Origin: Stenotrophomonas sp. Ste86
Lineage (GTDB): Bacteria > Pseudomonadota > Gammaproteobacteria > Xanthomonadales > Xanthomonadaceae
Direction of reading: 5' to 3'
Length of the DNA stretch: 64,000 nucleotides
Assembly (NCBI RefSeq): GCF_024519465.1
Contig: NZ_JALJRW010000003.1
Coordinates: forward strand, 57,158 to 121,157
Made by a program: the position numbers and the translations under genes. Numbering within the stretch: position 1 is the stretch's first letter; each line of letters begins with the position of its first letter. Shown in pieces: positions 7,681-17,645 of the stretch. The notes beneath the pieces are model-generated. The model saw only the letters and a program-made list of their open reading frames with translations, was not told the origin of the DNA and ran no database searches.

Positions 7681-8952
7681 TCAAAGCTCCGAGTCTGCTG
7701 CCCAGTGGTAACGAACCGCGTTGCCTGCACCCGGAGAGCTGTCGCTCCGGATCTCAAACCCGTTGGTGCTGATGTTGGTGATTGAGGTTGGGCGGCCAGC
7801 CTGCAGCGACCCGGTAGTGCCATATTCGCTCATCTGCCCGGTTGCGCCGTTGTCGTACCGGTAGGTCGTCACGGCAGGCACGGAACGTTTAGGAACCTTG
7901 AATACTGGTGATGCCGACAAGAAGTAACCGCTGGTGGCTACCAGTGCGGAGGCGTAGCCGACAGCGGCGGCGCTTCCTGGATAGATATCCTCGCTATAAC
8001 TATTCTCGTAGTAGCGCTGACACAGGGTGAGTTCCAACGCCAGCGGGCGGAAGTCAAAGTCGGTAGCCACGCCACCCTCTTCCAGCTGAGCCTGCGCAAT
8101 CTCGAAGAGACCCGTCTGCGCCACGATCTGACCTGCGTAAAAGGTCGAGTCGGCGCAGTAGTCCAAAACGACGAACAGGCTGTCGTTGCCATTGTTACCG
8201 CGCGTCTTGCCGGCCATTGAGGGCAGTGTGACAGTGAAGGAATGGCGCTTGAAGGAGGTTGTTAGGATCGCAACGGCAGGGCATTCCGTCGAGGTATTGG
8301 CCGAGGGGCTTCCGCCAGTGCCCATCAGCTGCAAGATGCGCACGCCAATTTTCTTCCCGGCTACATTACTGCGCGCCCATATGGAAAGGGTGACAGTCTT
8401 ACCTGCAAAGGTGTCGCAGTTTTCAATCTTCTGCCCGACATAGGCTGCAGAGTTGTTGTTTGCGACGGACACGATGTTGTACCCGAGGAAGCGGCGAGAG
8501 CCGGCAATTGCACCCAGCGGCGTGCCTCCCACACCCCAGTTGCCGTTGATGCCCACGAAGCCGCACACCCAGCGGTCCACCGTGTAGAACTCGACGTACT
8601 CTGCGCTGGTGCGGGAACCCGCCACCCCGCGCCGGGTGAAGTCAAAGTTACCGTTGATCAATCGATTCTTGCCAAGAATGCGAGCGCCAAGTGCCACCAA
8701 GGACTCACGCTCCGAGTCAATTCGGGCCCCTAGCACCGCATCCATCTGGGATCGGTTCTGAGCTTCGGTCGCCAATCCGCTTTGCAACGTCTCGATCGCA
8801 CCATCCACGCCACCGGTGCCGCTTTCGAGTGTGCTCAAGCGCTCTTCGGTTTCGGCTGAATTCTCGTTGACGATTGCCATCGCCGCCCGACCGGGCAGCC
8901 CCCGCTTCCCGCCAGGATAGATACCATCCTGATCAATGTGTTTAAGCGCCAT
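7681..8952 (-). CDS. Tail fibre or receptor-binding protein
   Basis: This 423-residue protein lies directly after protein J, where lambdoid phages place the side fibre. Residues 1-95 contain a short attachment region and a helical stalk (ENSAETEERLSTLES and following). Residues about 95-300 form a beta-rich domain with the NGNFDFTRRG and VDRW motifs common in phage carbohydrate-binding fibre domains. The C-terminal 100 residues are also beta-rich and are probably the receptor tip. It probably contacts a surface polysaccharide; the receptor cannot be read from the sequence. Confidence 0.82.
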   Translation of the reverse strand: MALKHIDQDGIYPGGKRGLPGRAAMAIVNENSAETEERLSTLESGTGGVDGAIETLQSGLATEAQNRSQMDAVLGARIDSERESLVALGARILGKNRLINGNFDFTRRGVAGSRTSAEYVEFYTVDRWVCGFVGINGNWGVGGTPLGAIAGSRRFLGYNIVSVANNNSAAYVGQKIENCDTFAGKTVTLSIWARSNVAGKKIGVRILQLMGTGGSPSANTSTECPAVAILTTSFKRHSFTVTLPSMAGKTRGNNGNDSLFVVLDYCADSTFYAGQIVAQTGLFEIAQAQLEEGGVATDFDFRPLALELTLCQRYYENSYSEDIYPGSAAAVGYASALVATSGYFLSASPVFKVPKRSVPAVTTYRYDNGATGQMSEYGTTGSLQAGRPTSITNISTNGFEIRSDSSPGAGNAVRYHWAADSEL

Positions 8953-8964
8953 GTTCTCTCCGGC

Positions 8965-11900
8965 TTAGGTTTCTACGGACACAATCGACATGCTTTGTTC
9001 AATGGCCTGCGCATTGAAGCTGCCTGATTGGTGCGTCACTTGCTGTTCGCTGGCACCGACGATCTCTGCGCGGTACTGCCGCTGGCGGCTGCCGTCGGCG
9101 CCATCGTTGAGGGTCACCGCACCGCCCCACCCCGATATGGCGACATCGGGTCCGTCGACCTCGTTGTTGATGCTCACCCCGCCTCGGGCTACCAGCTGCG
9201 TCCAGAACGTCTCCGGATCGTCTTCCACCTTTCGATAGATGTTGATCGTGCAGGTGTTTTCACCCGCGCCGGCCACGAATCCCTGCGACCCATACGCCGA
9301 TTTGGTGCGACGTACCGTACGGCTGAAGCTGACGACCACGCTCTTGTTGCGCCCGTTGCTGGAGAACGGGCCGCAGACCAACTGCGTTCCCGCCATGACC
9401 GTGGTGGTGGTCTGCACCGCGTTACGCAGGACGCCAGCTGCCAGGGCGCCACCCCAGTAGGCATTGCCACCGTTGTCCATCCACATCACGGCATTCGCCT
9501 TCGTCGCCGCGCGGGCGCCGACATTGGGGCCGAAGTAGTCCATCAGCCCCTCGCTTCCATTGCCGAAGTCGGTGCCAATGATTCGCTGCGCGGAACCGTT
9601 CCAGACGCGTAGGTAACCGTCACGCCATTCCATGCCGCGATCGGCGCCGGGAGCGATGATCTCGAACGTGTCGCTCAGGAACCGCGTGTTCACCACACGC
9701 CCGTTGTTATCGATCTCCATGCCGCCGACAACGGGTCCATTGCCGCCGTCAGCGATCAGGTGCAGGAAGGCCTTGGCCAAGACCCGTGTAAGGCCGTCGG
9801 CGGTCTGCTGGACCTGCGCCTGCATACCCTGTACCACCTGCGCGCTCGCCTTGTCCGCAACCTCTGCTTTGACCGACCCCAGCTGCTCGGACACCGCGGT
9901 AATGCCGTCGGCGTTTTGGTCCACCCTCGACCGGAGCTGGTTGACTGCGTCCGTGGATGCCTTTCCCTCGAGTTCCGCGTGTACGCCTACAAGCTGCTGC
10001 GCTTGAGCCGATACATCGTCCGCGATCGCGTCGATCTGATCAGTCACCCCCGACTTGAACTCGCCAAATTCGACCGTAACCGCGTCTGTCTTCTTGGCTT
10101 GGGTATGGTCGCCATCAGCGATGACCGTGTAGATGGTTACGGTGCCCGCGCTCCAATCGCTCTCACCGGCGTTCCAATCGTCGTCGCCGGCATGCTCGCC
10201 GTCGAACTGGGCATTCAACGATGTCACCCGCTCGCCCATGGAGACCAGCCCCTGCTCGGTCTGTTCGACCTTGGCCGTCACGCTGTCCAAGGCCTCGACC
10301 GACGCCACCTTGCCGTCGCCAGCTGGCATACGCGCGACGATGGCGTTGATGCGGCCAGCCTCGGCGGCCAGGTCCGACGCGTTCTGGTAGGCCATGTCGA
10401 TCGACGCTGCCAGGGCCTCACCCACGCCAGAGAAATTGCCCACCAGTTGCCAGTCCTCGGGGGTGACACCGGGCTCCGCATCGGTGTTCTCCTGCAGCGC
10501 TCGGTACAGCTTTCCGTCGCGCCGGACGAAGTCGCCCACCGGGTACGTCTTCCCGGCCTCCCATTCATCGGCCTCGATCAGATCAGAAACGATCGCCCCA
10601 ATTGCATCGGCGTGTGCAATGGCGGCTTCCATGGCCTCCTTGGCCTTATTCGTGGCATCGGCCGCCGCTTCGCTCGAGACGCGCGCGTCCTCTTTGAACC
10701 TATCGACCTTCTCCTGATCGATGCGCCGCTGCGCTTCGATCAGCTCCTGAATCGTCTTGTCGATCACCTGCCCCAGGTTGGCGCCAAGCTTCTTCGTGAG
10801 GACATGGGCTTCGGTGGAGAGCTCACCAGACGTGTTCACGCTGCGGCATGCAAAGGTCCATTCGCCCGACTCCGGCACTACGGCTTCGAAGGGCACTGCG
10901 TGGTAGCCGCTGCCCCCGATGGGGGTCATCTGCTCCCATTCCGGCCGCAGCACCGCACCCTGCGTGTAGCGAATCTCCACGCCGGCAAAGTCCGGGGACT
11001 GAATGCTGTTGGCGAGAAAGCCCCAGGTGTACATGCGAACGCCGCCGGACAGCTCGTCCACGTCGAAGAAGTCCACCAGGCGCGGCGGTACATCCGCACC
11101 CGCGGTGATGTACGTCACCGACGCCGCGACGCCGGCCCGGCCGTCAGGGCTAAACGGGCGGACCACTACGGTGTACTGGTCCGCATGGCTGATCCGCCAT
11201 GTGGCGGTCCGGGTGGTGGTCTGGGCCACCTCGGACAGCACACCGTCGCTGCCGGCGGCAAGCACCACGATGTTGCCGACCGAGCCGCTGATCTCGAACG
11301 TGACGGTCAGCTCGGTGAACAGCGTGTCGCCCTGCACCACCTGCTGCTCAGTAATTGCCAGGCCGCTGGCAATCGGGCGGCTGGTGATCGGATTGGTATT
11401 GACCGGCGGCACGTACTGACCCGTGAGCACGTAGTTCCAGAACTCCGGCGGCTCGGGAACCACTGACACCTTGGCGCCCTTCAGGTCGCTCTCGGGCTCG
11501 ATGCCAACCACACGCACCCTGTAGCCCGGCGTCTGTTTGAAGTCGTAGATCCAGATGGTGTCGTGAGCGGGATTTTCCGGCGTGTCGCCCGGCAGAGGCG
11601 CATCGCCGGGCCAAGGACCAGTCAAGCGTATGATGTCGCTGGTTCCTGTGAACGCCTGCACGCCGAACACTCGGTATATCCGCTCGCCAGGGATGCGCAG
11701 GCCGATCCAAGCATTGCCATTGATCGGTGCCTGGACTGGTTCGTCCAGCAGCAGCGTGACAATGCCATTTGCCGCGGTCGCCGATACGATTCGACCGCCG
11801 GCGCCCCACTGCGTGAGGTCGTGCTGGAGGGCCAGCAAGGACAGACGGCGATAGCTCAGGTGCTCGATGTCGGTGCTGTAGGTGATGTCCTTGTACTGGT

Positions 11901-13686
11901 AGAGGGACTGCGCCAAGTGGTAGCGCGCCATCCGCGCTGCGTGCGCCTCATTGGTGATGCCCTCGCCCTCAACCGTGGCCGGGTTGAGCATGGTGGTCAC
12001 GCCCGGCGCGGCCACCCGCAGCGTCTTGGTCGTCCAGTCGGTCGCGTCGAAGTAGCTGTACTCGATGCCATCGGCGGCATTGGCCAAGGTGTAGTCAACT
12101 TGGAACTGCCCCTTCTTGATGGTGGCCATGTTGACCACGCCGGACAGCGGTTGCTCCGAACCGGCCCACACCACCGACAGCCGGCCACCCGCCCAGGTGA
12201 TCTGGCCAAAACCTGCCAACGCGACGGTATTGAGCACGTCGTCGTGGTTACGCACGTCCTTTATGTAGTTCGAATAGCCGTAGCCATTGGCGTGGCAGAA
12301 CAGCATGAACGCTTTAAGCGCCTCGATATCGATCTGGACATCATCCAGGCCGATGCCCGCGATCAGCTTGTCGTTCTCGTCCCTGAAACCACGGGCGTAG
12401 GCCAGAATCAGTGCGCCGGGATTGTTCGTCTCCTGCGTCACCCACCCTGCTCCACTCCAGACCGGCGCCGGGTTTGCGTAGGCAACGCAGCGGACCTCAT
12501 CGGGCTGGCCGTTGAGCTGGCCGGTCGCCTTGATCCGGATGCCGATCCGGGACAAGCCGGCGTAATCGGCGGCGTCCTTCTGGATGCTGGTCAACGTGGA
12601 CCACGTGAAGTCACTGGTGGCGCCGCTTCCGTCGGTATTGCGCCCGGCAATGCGCACCCGCACTTCGTACTGAGCCTCCGGTACATCCCGGGAATAGCTG
12701 CGCCGCTGCTGCTTTTGGGACCGGCTGATGATCGAGTAGGAGCCGAAGAAGCTCCAGTTGGCAATACCAACGGCGCGGTACTGGACCTCGATCGTTTCCT
12801 GGTTGTCCTTCGGCTTGCCCTTGCTGGTTGTGTCGAACAGCATGAAGTCTACGTCCACCTTGAGGCGGATCGTGTTCGGGCTGCTGGTGCGCTGCACCCA
12901 CGGACTGGGCTGGCCCTTTTCTGCCTCCAGTGCGCCACCATTGATCGTATCGGCGTTGCTGTAGAGCGGGATCGCCTCGCTGGGCATCCCGGAGAAGCCG
13001 TTGTGCCAGACGGTTACCCCCTCGAAGGACGACAGCAGCGCATCGCCGTTGTACAGCGCCTCCACGCGTCCCACGTTGATACCCGTCGTGAGGGTCATGG
13101 CGAGGTACTGGTCGTCGGCCTCGTACCAAGAGTACGGGTTGCTGGCCACGTCTGGCGCAATGCGCAACGGCCCGCCAAGCAGAAGTGGCAGGGGCTGGTA
13201 AGGGCGCGGCTGGTTCCGCGCAGCGCCGATGGTGTAAACCTGGCTGGCGTCGCTGGCGCTGGGCTTGGGGCGCTTCGGACCCAGCACCTTCTGGATCAGC
13301 AGCGAGCCGGCCGTGTAGATCGCAGCCTGCGCCAAACCGGCGACGGCAGTGCTGTAGCCTGCGGCCACGATGGCGGTGCCCACGCCCATGGTAAAGACGG
13401 TCAGAGCGACCAGCGCTACGATCATCAGCGCGGTCTTCTTGACCACGCCGCGAACCTCGATGACCGCCCCATCCTTTGGGCGCACGCGATCCATGACCTC
13501 GTGCGGCACGACCACGCCATTGATGCGTACTTCCCACAGGTCGCTGTTGTAATCAGGCACCACGCGTGCCAAGAGGCCGCCCAGCCGCTCCCCATCATGC
13601 AACTGCGCGGCCAGCGTGCGCTGCCCTTCTAGCGTCACTGGATGCGGGGTAATGATCAGCGGTGCGGTGTCTTTCATCAGGCCCAT
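8965..13686 (-). CDS. Host-specificity protein J (TipJ-family tail tip)
   Basis: At 1573 residues this is the size of lambda gpJ relatives. The N-terminus carries a ubiquitin-like region and then a glycine/alanine-rich hydrophobic segment (residues about 108-165). The central part has the TipJ/phage-tail-3 region (about 330-750), followed by fibronectin-like domains (about 790-960), long helices (about 960-1300) and a DUF1983-like C-terminal part ending in a beta-rich receptor region. It forms the tail tip and helps DNA entry through the envelope. It follows the NlpC/P60 gene as in lambda, although lambda also has gene I between them; I see none here. Confidence 0.93.
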   Translation of the reverse strand: MGLMKDTAPLIITPHPVTLEGQRTLAAQLHDGERLGGLLARVVPDYNSDLWEVRINGVVVPHEVMDRVRPKDGAVIEVRGVVKKTALMIVALVALTVFTMGVGTAIVAAGYSTAVAGLAQAAIYTAGSLLIQKVLGPKRPKPSASDASQVYTIGAARNQPRPYQPLPLLLGGPLRIAPDVASNPYSWYEADDQYLAMTLTTGINVGRVEALYNGDALLSSFEGVTVWHNGFSGMPSEAIPLYSNADTINGGALEAEKGQPSPWVQRTSSPNTIRLKVDVDFMLFDTTSKGKPKDNQETIEVQYRAVGIANWSFFGSYSIISRSQKQQRRSYSRDVPEAQYEVRVRIAGRNTDGSGATSDFTWSTLTSIQKDAADYAGLSRIGIRIKATGQLNGQPDEVRCVAYANPAPVWSGAGWVTQETNNPGALILAYARGFRDENDKLIAGIGLDDVQIDIEALKAFMLFCHANGYGYSNYIKDVRNHDDVLNTVALAGFGQITWAGGRLSVVWAGSEQPLSGVVNMATIKKGQFQVDYTLANAADGIEYSYFDATDWTTKTLRVAAPGVTTMLNPATVEGEGITNEAHAARMARYHLAQSLYQYKDITYSTDIEHLSYRRLSLLALQHDLTQWGAGGRIVSATAANGIVTLLLDEPVQAPINGNAWIGLRIPGERIYRVFGVQAFTGTSDIIRLTGPWPGDAPLPGDTPENPAHDTIWIYDFKQTPGYRVRVVGIEPESDLKGAKVSVVPEPPEFWNYVLTGQYVPPVNTNPITSRPIASGLAITEQQVVQGDTLFTELTVTFEISGSVGNIVVLAAGSDGVLSEVAQTTTRTATWRISHADQYTVVVRPFSPDGRAGVAASVTYITAGADVPPRLVDFFDVDELSGGVRMYTWGFLANSIQSPDFAGVEIRYTQGAVLRPEWEQMTPIGGSGYHAVPFEAVVPESGEWTFACRSVNTSGELSTEAHVLTKKLGANLGQVIDKTIQELIEAQRRIDQEKVDRFKEDARVSSEAAADATNKAKEAMEAAIAHADAIGAIVSDLIEADEWEAGKTYPVGDFVRRDGKLYRALQENTDAEPGVTPEDWQLVGNFSGVGEALAASIDMAYQNASDLAAEAGRINAIVARMPAGDGKVASVEALDSVTAKVEQTEQGLVSMGERVTSLNAQFDGEHAGDDDWNAGESDWSAGTVTIYTVIADGDHTQAKKTDAVTVEFGEFKSGVTDQIDAIADDVSAQAQQLVGVHAELEGKASTDAVNQLRSRVDQNADGITAVSEQLGSVKAEVADKASAQVVQGMQAQVQQTADGLTRVLAKAFLHLIADGGNGPVVGGMEIDNNGRVVNTRFLSDTFEIIAPGADRGMEWRDGYLRVWNGSAQRIIGTDFGNGSEGLMDYFGPNVGARAATKANAVMWMDNGGNAYWGGALAAGVLRNAVQTTTTVMAGTQLVCGPFSSNGRNKSVVVSFSRTVRRTKSAYGSQGFVAGAGENTCTINIYRKVEDDPETFWTQLVARGGVSINNEVDGPDVAISGWGGAVTLNDGADGSRQRQYRAEIVGASEQQVTHQSGSFNAQAIEQSMSIVSVET

Positions 13687-14069
13687 CTGTAGTAGCCCTC
13701 AATCCTCAAGCCGAACTCCGGCAGGTCCCGAACGCGGTGCAGCACGCTGCAGGCGTTTTTTTCGTTGGAATGCAGCACCCAGCCCTCATGAGCCAGGTGG
13801 AAGAAGACGCCGGCGTGGCCGGCGCGCTTTTGTCCGTGTTCGACCATCAGCACCAAGTCACCATCGACCGGCGCCGACACCGCGGCGCCGTACGGCCGCG
13901 ACAGCTCTCCAATAGCGGCCTGGCCTACCAGCCCTCGCGGGCGGCCGTTAGGGAGTTGCACATCCCGACCGAATAGCTGCTGCTGAACCAGCACCACGAA
14001 ATCGGCGCAATCACATGTGTGCTCGCAGTACGGCACGCCCACAAAGGCCTCCACGTCGGCCAGTCGCAT
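13677..14069 (-). CDS. NlpC/P60-family tail tip assembly peptidase (lambda K-like)
   Basis: This 130-residue protein shows the NlpC/P60 catalytic Cys in CDCADFVVLVQ and the His in HAGVFFH. That gives it an intact Cys-His cell wall peptidase core, although it lacks the larger JAMM domain of lambda gpK. I chose the ATG at 14069 because it overlaps the stop of the upstream DUF1833 gene; the longer frame lies inside that gene. It probably cuts peptidoglycan during infection or matures the tail tip. It overlaps gene J by 10 nt. Confidence 0.88.
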   Translation of the reverse strand: MRLADVEAFVGVPYCEHTCDCADFVVLVQQQLFGRDVQLPNGRPRGLVGQAAIGELSRPYGAAVSAPVDGDLVLMVEHGQKRAGHAGVFFHLAHEGWVLHSNEKNACSVLHRVRDLPEFGLRIEGYYRWA

Positions 14070-14530
14070 CAAAAAATCCCCGGCAATGTGAAAGGATTGG
14101 CGCGCAGGCGCACGGCCTGCTGACGCATCAGGTAGTCCACCCCGCACTGAGCGGTTGCAGTGGCACCAGCCAAGGAAACGCTGGTAATGGGCAGGTAGTA
14201 GTCCCGCTCGTATTGGTTCGGATTCGCCCGATCGGACACCATCAACCGAGCCATCAGCAGCTCGTTCGGACCCAACGACTCCAGGTCCTCAGAAATTCCC
14301 CGCCCAACGTTGTCGAGCACCAGCTGGGCACGTGGTGACTGCCCGCGCGTGTCATCCGGAAGCTTGAAGGCGAATGGCACACCCATGTAGGCAATGCCCT
14401 GACTCACCCAGTCCTGGGTGTCGTTGACGATACGCAGCGGCGCTGGGAGCGATGGCGAAGTGATGGACAGGAACATCAGCGTGCCGCTTGTATCTGTCAC
14501 GCGTTGCTTTCGCTCGGTAAAACTGCTCAT
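14069..14530 (-). CDS. DUF1833-family tail protein (lambda L position)
   Basis: This 153-residue beta-rich protein belongs by sequence pattern to DUF1833 (the QDWVSQGIAYMGVPFAF region and ANPNQYERDYYLPI). It holds the place of lambda gene L in the tail-tip cluster. It overlaps the genes on both sides by a few bases, so translation is coupled. It is probably a minor tail-tip component. Confidence 0.85.
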   Translation of the reverse strand: MSSFTERKQRVTDTSGTLMFLSITSPSLPAPLRIVNDTQDWVSQGIAYMGVPFAFKLPDDTRGQSPRAQLVLDNVGRGISEDLESLGPNELLMARLMVSDRANPNQYERDYYLPITSVSLAGATATAQCGVDYLMRQQAVRLRANPFTLPGIF

Positions 14531-14883
14531 CGCAAGTACTCCATGACCACATCCATCCTGTAGTCCTCGGGTAGCTTTTCCTCGGGCACCAGGTCACCCA
14601 AGGCGCCGTTCTCGAAGCGAGCAGTGACCGTCTCCCCGGTAAAGGGATGCACAAGGGTGAACCATCCAATTCGCTTGATCCCACTGAAGTACCAGTCGTC
14701 GAACGTCCGCACGTCCGCGATGTTCGCGAAATAGAGTGTCATCGCCTGCTTGATCAGCACTTGGCTGTTCTCCAGGCGCTGCTTGGGTACGCCTCGTTCC
14801 ATCTCGGTTCTCACAACCGAGGGGTCGAAGGTCCGCTTCTGCCCGTCGAACATGACACGTGCCACAGAGGGTAGTGCTGCCAT
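14527..14883 (-). CDS. Minor tail protein (lambda M position)
   Basis: This 118-residue protein (start MAALPSVARV) lies between the tape measure and the DUF1833 gene, the position of lambda gene M. Its start overlaps the tape measure stop and its end overlaps the next start, which fixes the ATG at 14883. The sequence is beta-rich (DDWYFSGIKRIGWFTLVHP). It probably forms part of the distal tail that caps the tape measure; this is inferred from gene order. Confidence 0.8.
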   Translation of the reverse strand: MAALPSVARVMFDGQKRTFDPSVVRTEMERGVPKQRLENSQVLIKQAMTLYFANIADVRTFDDWYFSGIKRIGWFTLVHPFTGETVTARFENGALGDLVPEEKLPEDYRMDVVMEYLR

Positions 14884-17645
14884 CACACAGATTCCTTTAA
14901 GCCAAAACGGCTGCCCATTGCTGCGTACGTGGAACCCTGACCACTGGCGACCTGGCCGCCGATGTAGCTGTCGACCTGTCCCAGCAGCACATCGATGTCG
15001 ACGCCGCCCTTGTCGTTCTTCGAAGCGCTCGCGGTGGTTCCGGCGGGAGCGTTGCGCACGGTGATGTTGACCCCGCCGCCAGCGGGTGCCGGAGCGGAAA
15101 GGCCACCGACGACACCGCCGTCGGCGTAGCCGCGGAACCCCTGCCGCATGGCTTCTACAATGCCCACACCACCAGCGCGCGCCACGTCCGCCTGGGACCA
15201 CACCACTTCACCGGCGTGCACAATGCCCTTGGGCTCATACTTCCCGCCCGGGCCCGTGTAGCCACCTTCGGACTTCCCGCCGGCCATCAGCTTGTTGAAC
15301 AGGTCCTGGTTGATGCCCTGGGTACCGTTGGTGACGGCTGCATTGCCGGCGGTGTTCACGCCACCGAAGTACGAGCCGAAGGCACCCGCGACAACGTTTG
15401 CCAAGCCCGTCACTGTTTGCTTTGCGGCGATGCGGGCCAGGTCCTTGATGATCGAATCAGCCAAGTCGCTGAAGCTCACCTTGCTGCTGGTTGAGAACTG
15501 GACGAACTTGTCCTCCCAGCCAGAGAAGACGTTGCCGACAACATCCCGCATCTGGCCGGCGACGTCCCCGGCCTGCTGCGCGTAGTTCGACCATGCAGAG
15601 GTGGCACCAGACAGCCAGTTGCCTTCGGCAGTGGCCAGGTCGGCGTAGCCGGCCCGGATAGCCTCGATGCGGTCGCCCGTTTTCTCCAGCAGCACCGCCT
15701 TCTCGGAGTCGAACATGCCCTGGTCGATCTGCTTGGCGTTGAGCTGCAGCTGCAGCTCGCGCAGCTTGTCGGCCTGGTCGGCGTACGCGTCGTTGATGCG
15801 CTGCTGGACTTCGTACTCGCGGTCGCCCATGCCCACCTTGGCGACCATCGCGCGCATCTGGCGCTCCAGCGCATTGTTGCTGGCGTCCAAGGCGTTGGCG
15901 TAGGAAGCGATGGCGTTCGCCCGCGCCGCGGCGGCGCCGCGTTCCTCGCTAGCCAGGACTTCAAGCTTCGCTGCGCCTTCGGTTCGGACCTTGGCCAGGC
16001 GCGCCTCCAGCTCGCCGATCTGGCGCCCGACCCCAATCGCATCCTTGCCTGCTACGGTCTGCTTCTGGAGATAGTCGATCTGGCTCTGCAGCGCCGCAGC
16101 CTCCGTGGTAGCACCGCGGGTGAGCAGCTCCCGCATCTTCCCGTAGTACTGGTCGGCGGTGATTTCGCGGGCCGCGTACTGCGCGCGCAGGGTCTGGGTG
16201 CTGGCGGCAATCTCGGCCTGCTCTTCCACCAGGTCATCCTTGAACGCCTGCAGGCCGGCCCCTCGCGTCGCCGATCCAGTCCCGCCCGTATTCTTCTTGG
16301 CGTACTTTTCCTGAATCGCGGCGATGGCCTTCTGCCGCCGCTCTTCCAGCTCAGTGACCACGTCGGTCAGGCCAGCGGCCTTCGCCTTCTCGATGGCCTC
16401 TTGCGCGGCCACCTGCACCCGGGCGACCTCGCGGCGCTTCTTCTCTTCCTTGGACGCCTGGGCGTCGATGATGGCGTCCAGCTCCTGCGCAACTTCCTGC
16501 GACGTGGACTGCGCCGCGGTGAGCTGGGCGTCTTTCGCTTCCTTCTGCTGCTGGGCGGCGATTTCCTTGATTCGGGCCGACCGCGACTTGATGGCGCTCT
16601 CGAACTGGTACACCCAGGCGTAGCTCATGCCATCGGCTACGCCCTTGTTCATAATGGCAACGTCGCGCTGGTTGTCCTGCAGCAGCTTCTGCATCTCCTG
16701 GGCAGTCGAGCCCAGGCCAATCGCACCTTGGAATGCGCCCCAGGCCCTGCTTGCCTTAACCCACAGCTCATCCCACCCACGCCCGACCCAGTTCTGGCTC
16801 CCGCGAACCTTTTCCAGCGCCTCGGTGGTCGCATCCGCCGCGGCCCGCGTAGCTACCGTCGCTGCCTCCTGGTTGCGGCCCTGCTCCTGCAGCGCGCGGA
16901 TTTGGTCATAAATTTCGACCGTCAGGAAGTTGACCTGCTTGTTCAGCTCCTGCGAGTACTTCACAGGGTCGCCCGCCAGCTTGGCGAACGCTGCAACTGT
17001 GTCGTCGATGGCAGCGCCGTTGATTTCCTCCATAGCTACAGCGGCCCGCGCCACAGCTTCGAAGTTCTCGCGGGCGACCTGTCCGCTTTGCCCGATGGCC
17101 ACTGCGGCCGCCTGGGCTTTGCCTACGCTCACATCCTGCGAGCTGGACGTCCGTGCCGAGAGGTCAGCCAGCACGGCGCTGGTCGCGGCCGCTTCGTTCC
17201 GAGAGAGCACCAGGGAACGGGCATATGCCTCCGAGCTGCGCGCGGCGTCGTACCAGGCGTAGGCCAGCACACCGACGATGGCTGCGTACGCCGCGGTGGG
17301 CGTCATCAGCCCCGCGATCCCCTGACCCACACCGCGCAGCGCCGGACCAACGCCACCGAAGCTGTCCTTGATCTGGCCCCCCTGCTGGACCAGCACCGTG
17401 AACCAGGGCATGCCGCCCTGCAGGCTGGTGAATACGTCGGTGAACTGCGCCGGCAGCTGCCGCATGGCCTGCGCGGTCTGGCCCGCCGACACGCCCAGCT
17501 GGTTGATCGCGTTGTTGGTCGGCAGCGGCCGGCCGGCGGTGTTGCGGACCTCGTTGAGGTCTCTGCGCAGCAGCACCAAGCTCTGCTTGATGTCGTTGAA
17601 GTCGGCGCCAATTCGGACGCGCAGATTGGCAGTTGGTTCGGCCAT
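14883..17645 (-). CDS. Tail tape measure protein
   Basis: This 920-residue, strongly helical protein with Ala/Gln-rich coiled coils is of a length to set the siphophage tail. A hydrophobic segment near residues 125-150 (ALRGVGQGIAGLMTPTAAYAA and following) is typical of tape measures that insert in the host membrane. The C-terminal 150 residues, with GGVNTAGNAAV and PKGIVHAGEVVWS, match the lambda-family tape measure C-terminal domain. Its ATG overlaps the TGA that ends the frameshifted T reading frame, as in lambda G-T-H. Confidence 0.93.
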   Translation of the reverse strand: MAEPTANLRVRIGADFNDIKQSLVLLRRDLNEVRNTAGRPLPTNNAINQLGVSAGQTAQAMRQLPAQFTDVFTSLQGGMPWFTVLVQQGGQIKDSFGGVGPALRGVGQGIAGLMTPTAAYAAIVGVLAYAWYDAARSSEAYARSLVLSRNEAAATSAVLADLSARTSSSQDVSVGKAQAAAVAIGQSGQVARENFEAVARAAVAMEEINGAAIDDTVAAFAKLAGDPVKYSQELNKQVNFLTVEIYDQIRALQEQGRNQEAATVATRAAADATTEALEKVRGSQNWVGRGWDELWVKASRAWGAFQGAIGLGSTAQEMQKLLQDNQRDVAIMNKGVADGMSYAWVYQFESAIKSRSARIKEIAAQQQKEAKDAQLTAAQSTSQEVAQELDAIIDAQASKEEKKRREVARVQVAAQEAIEKAKAAGLTDVVTELEERRQKAIAAIQEKYAKKNTGGTGSATRGAGLQAFKDDLVEEQAEIAASTQTLRAQYAAREITADQYYGKMRELLTRGATTEAAALQSQIDYLQKQTVAGKDAIGVGRQIGELEARLAKVRTEGAAKLEVLASEERGAAAARANAIASYANALDASNNALERQMRAMVAKVGMGDREYEVQQRINDAYADQADKLRELQLQLNAKQIDQGMFDSEKAVLLEKTGDRIEAIRAGYADLATAEGNWLSGATSAWSNYAQQAGDVAGQMRDVVGNVFSGWEDKFVQFSTSSKVSFSDLADSIIKDLARIAAKQTVTGLANVVAGAFGSYFGGVNTAGNAAVTNGTQGINQDLFNKLMAGGKSEGGYTGPGGKYEPKGIVHAGEVVWSQADVARAGGVGIVEAMRQGFRGYADGGVVGGLSAPAPAGGGVNITVRNAPAGTTASASKNDKGGVDIDVLLGQVDSYIGGQVASGQGSTYAAMGSRFGLKESV

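Noticed and set aside
9760-13632. Long plus-strand frames (568 and 689 codons) opposite protein J
   Set aside because: They are shadows of the high-GC coding strand, with Arg/His/Val-rich composition and no recognisable domains. The minus-strand J protein explains the region.
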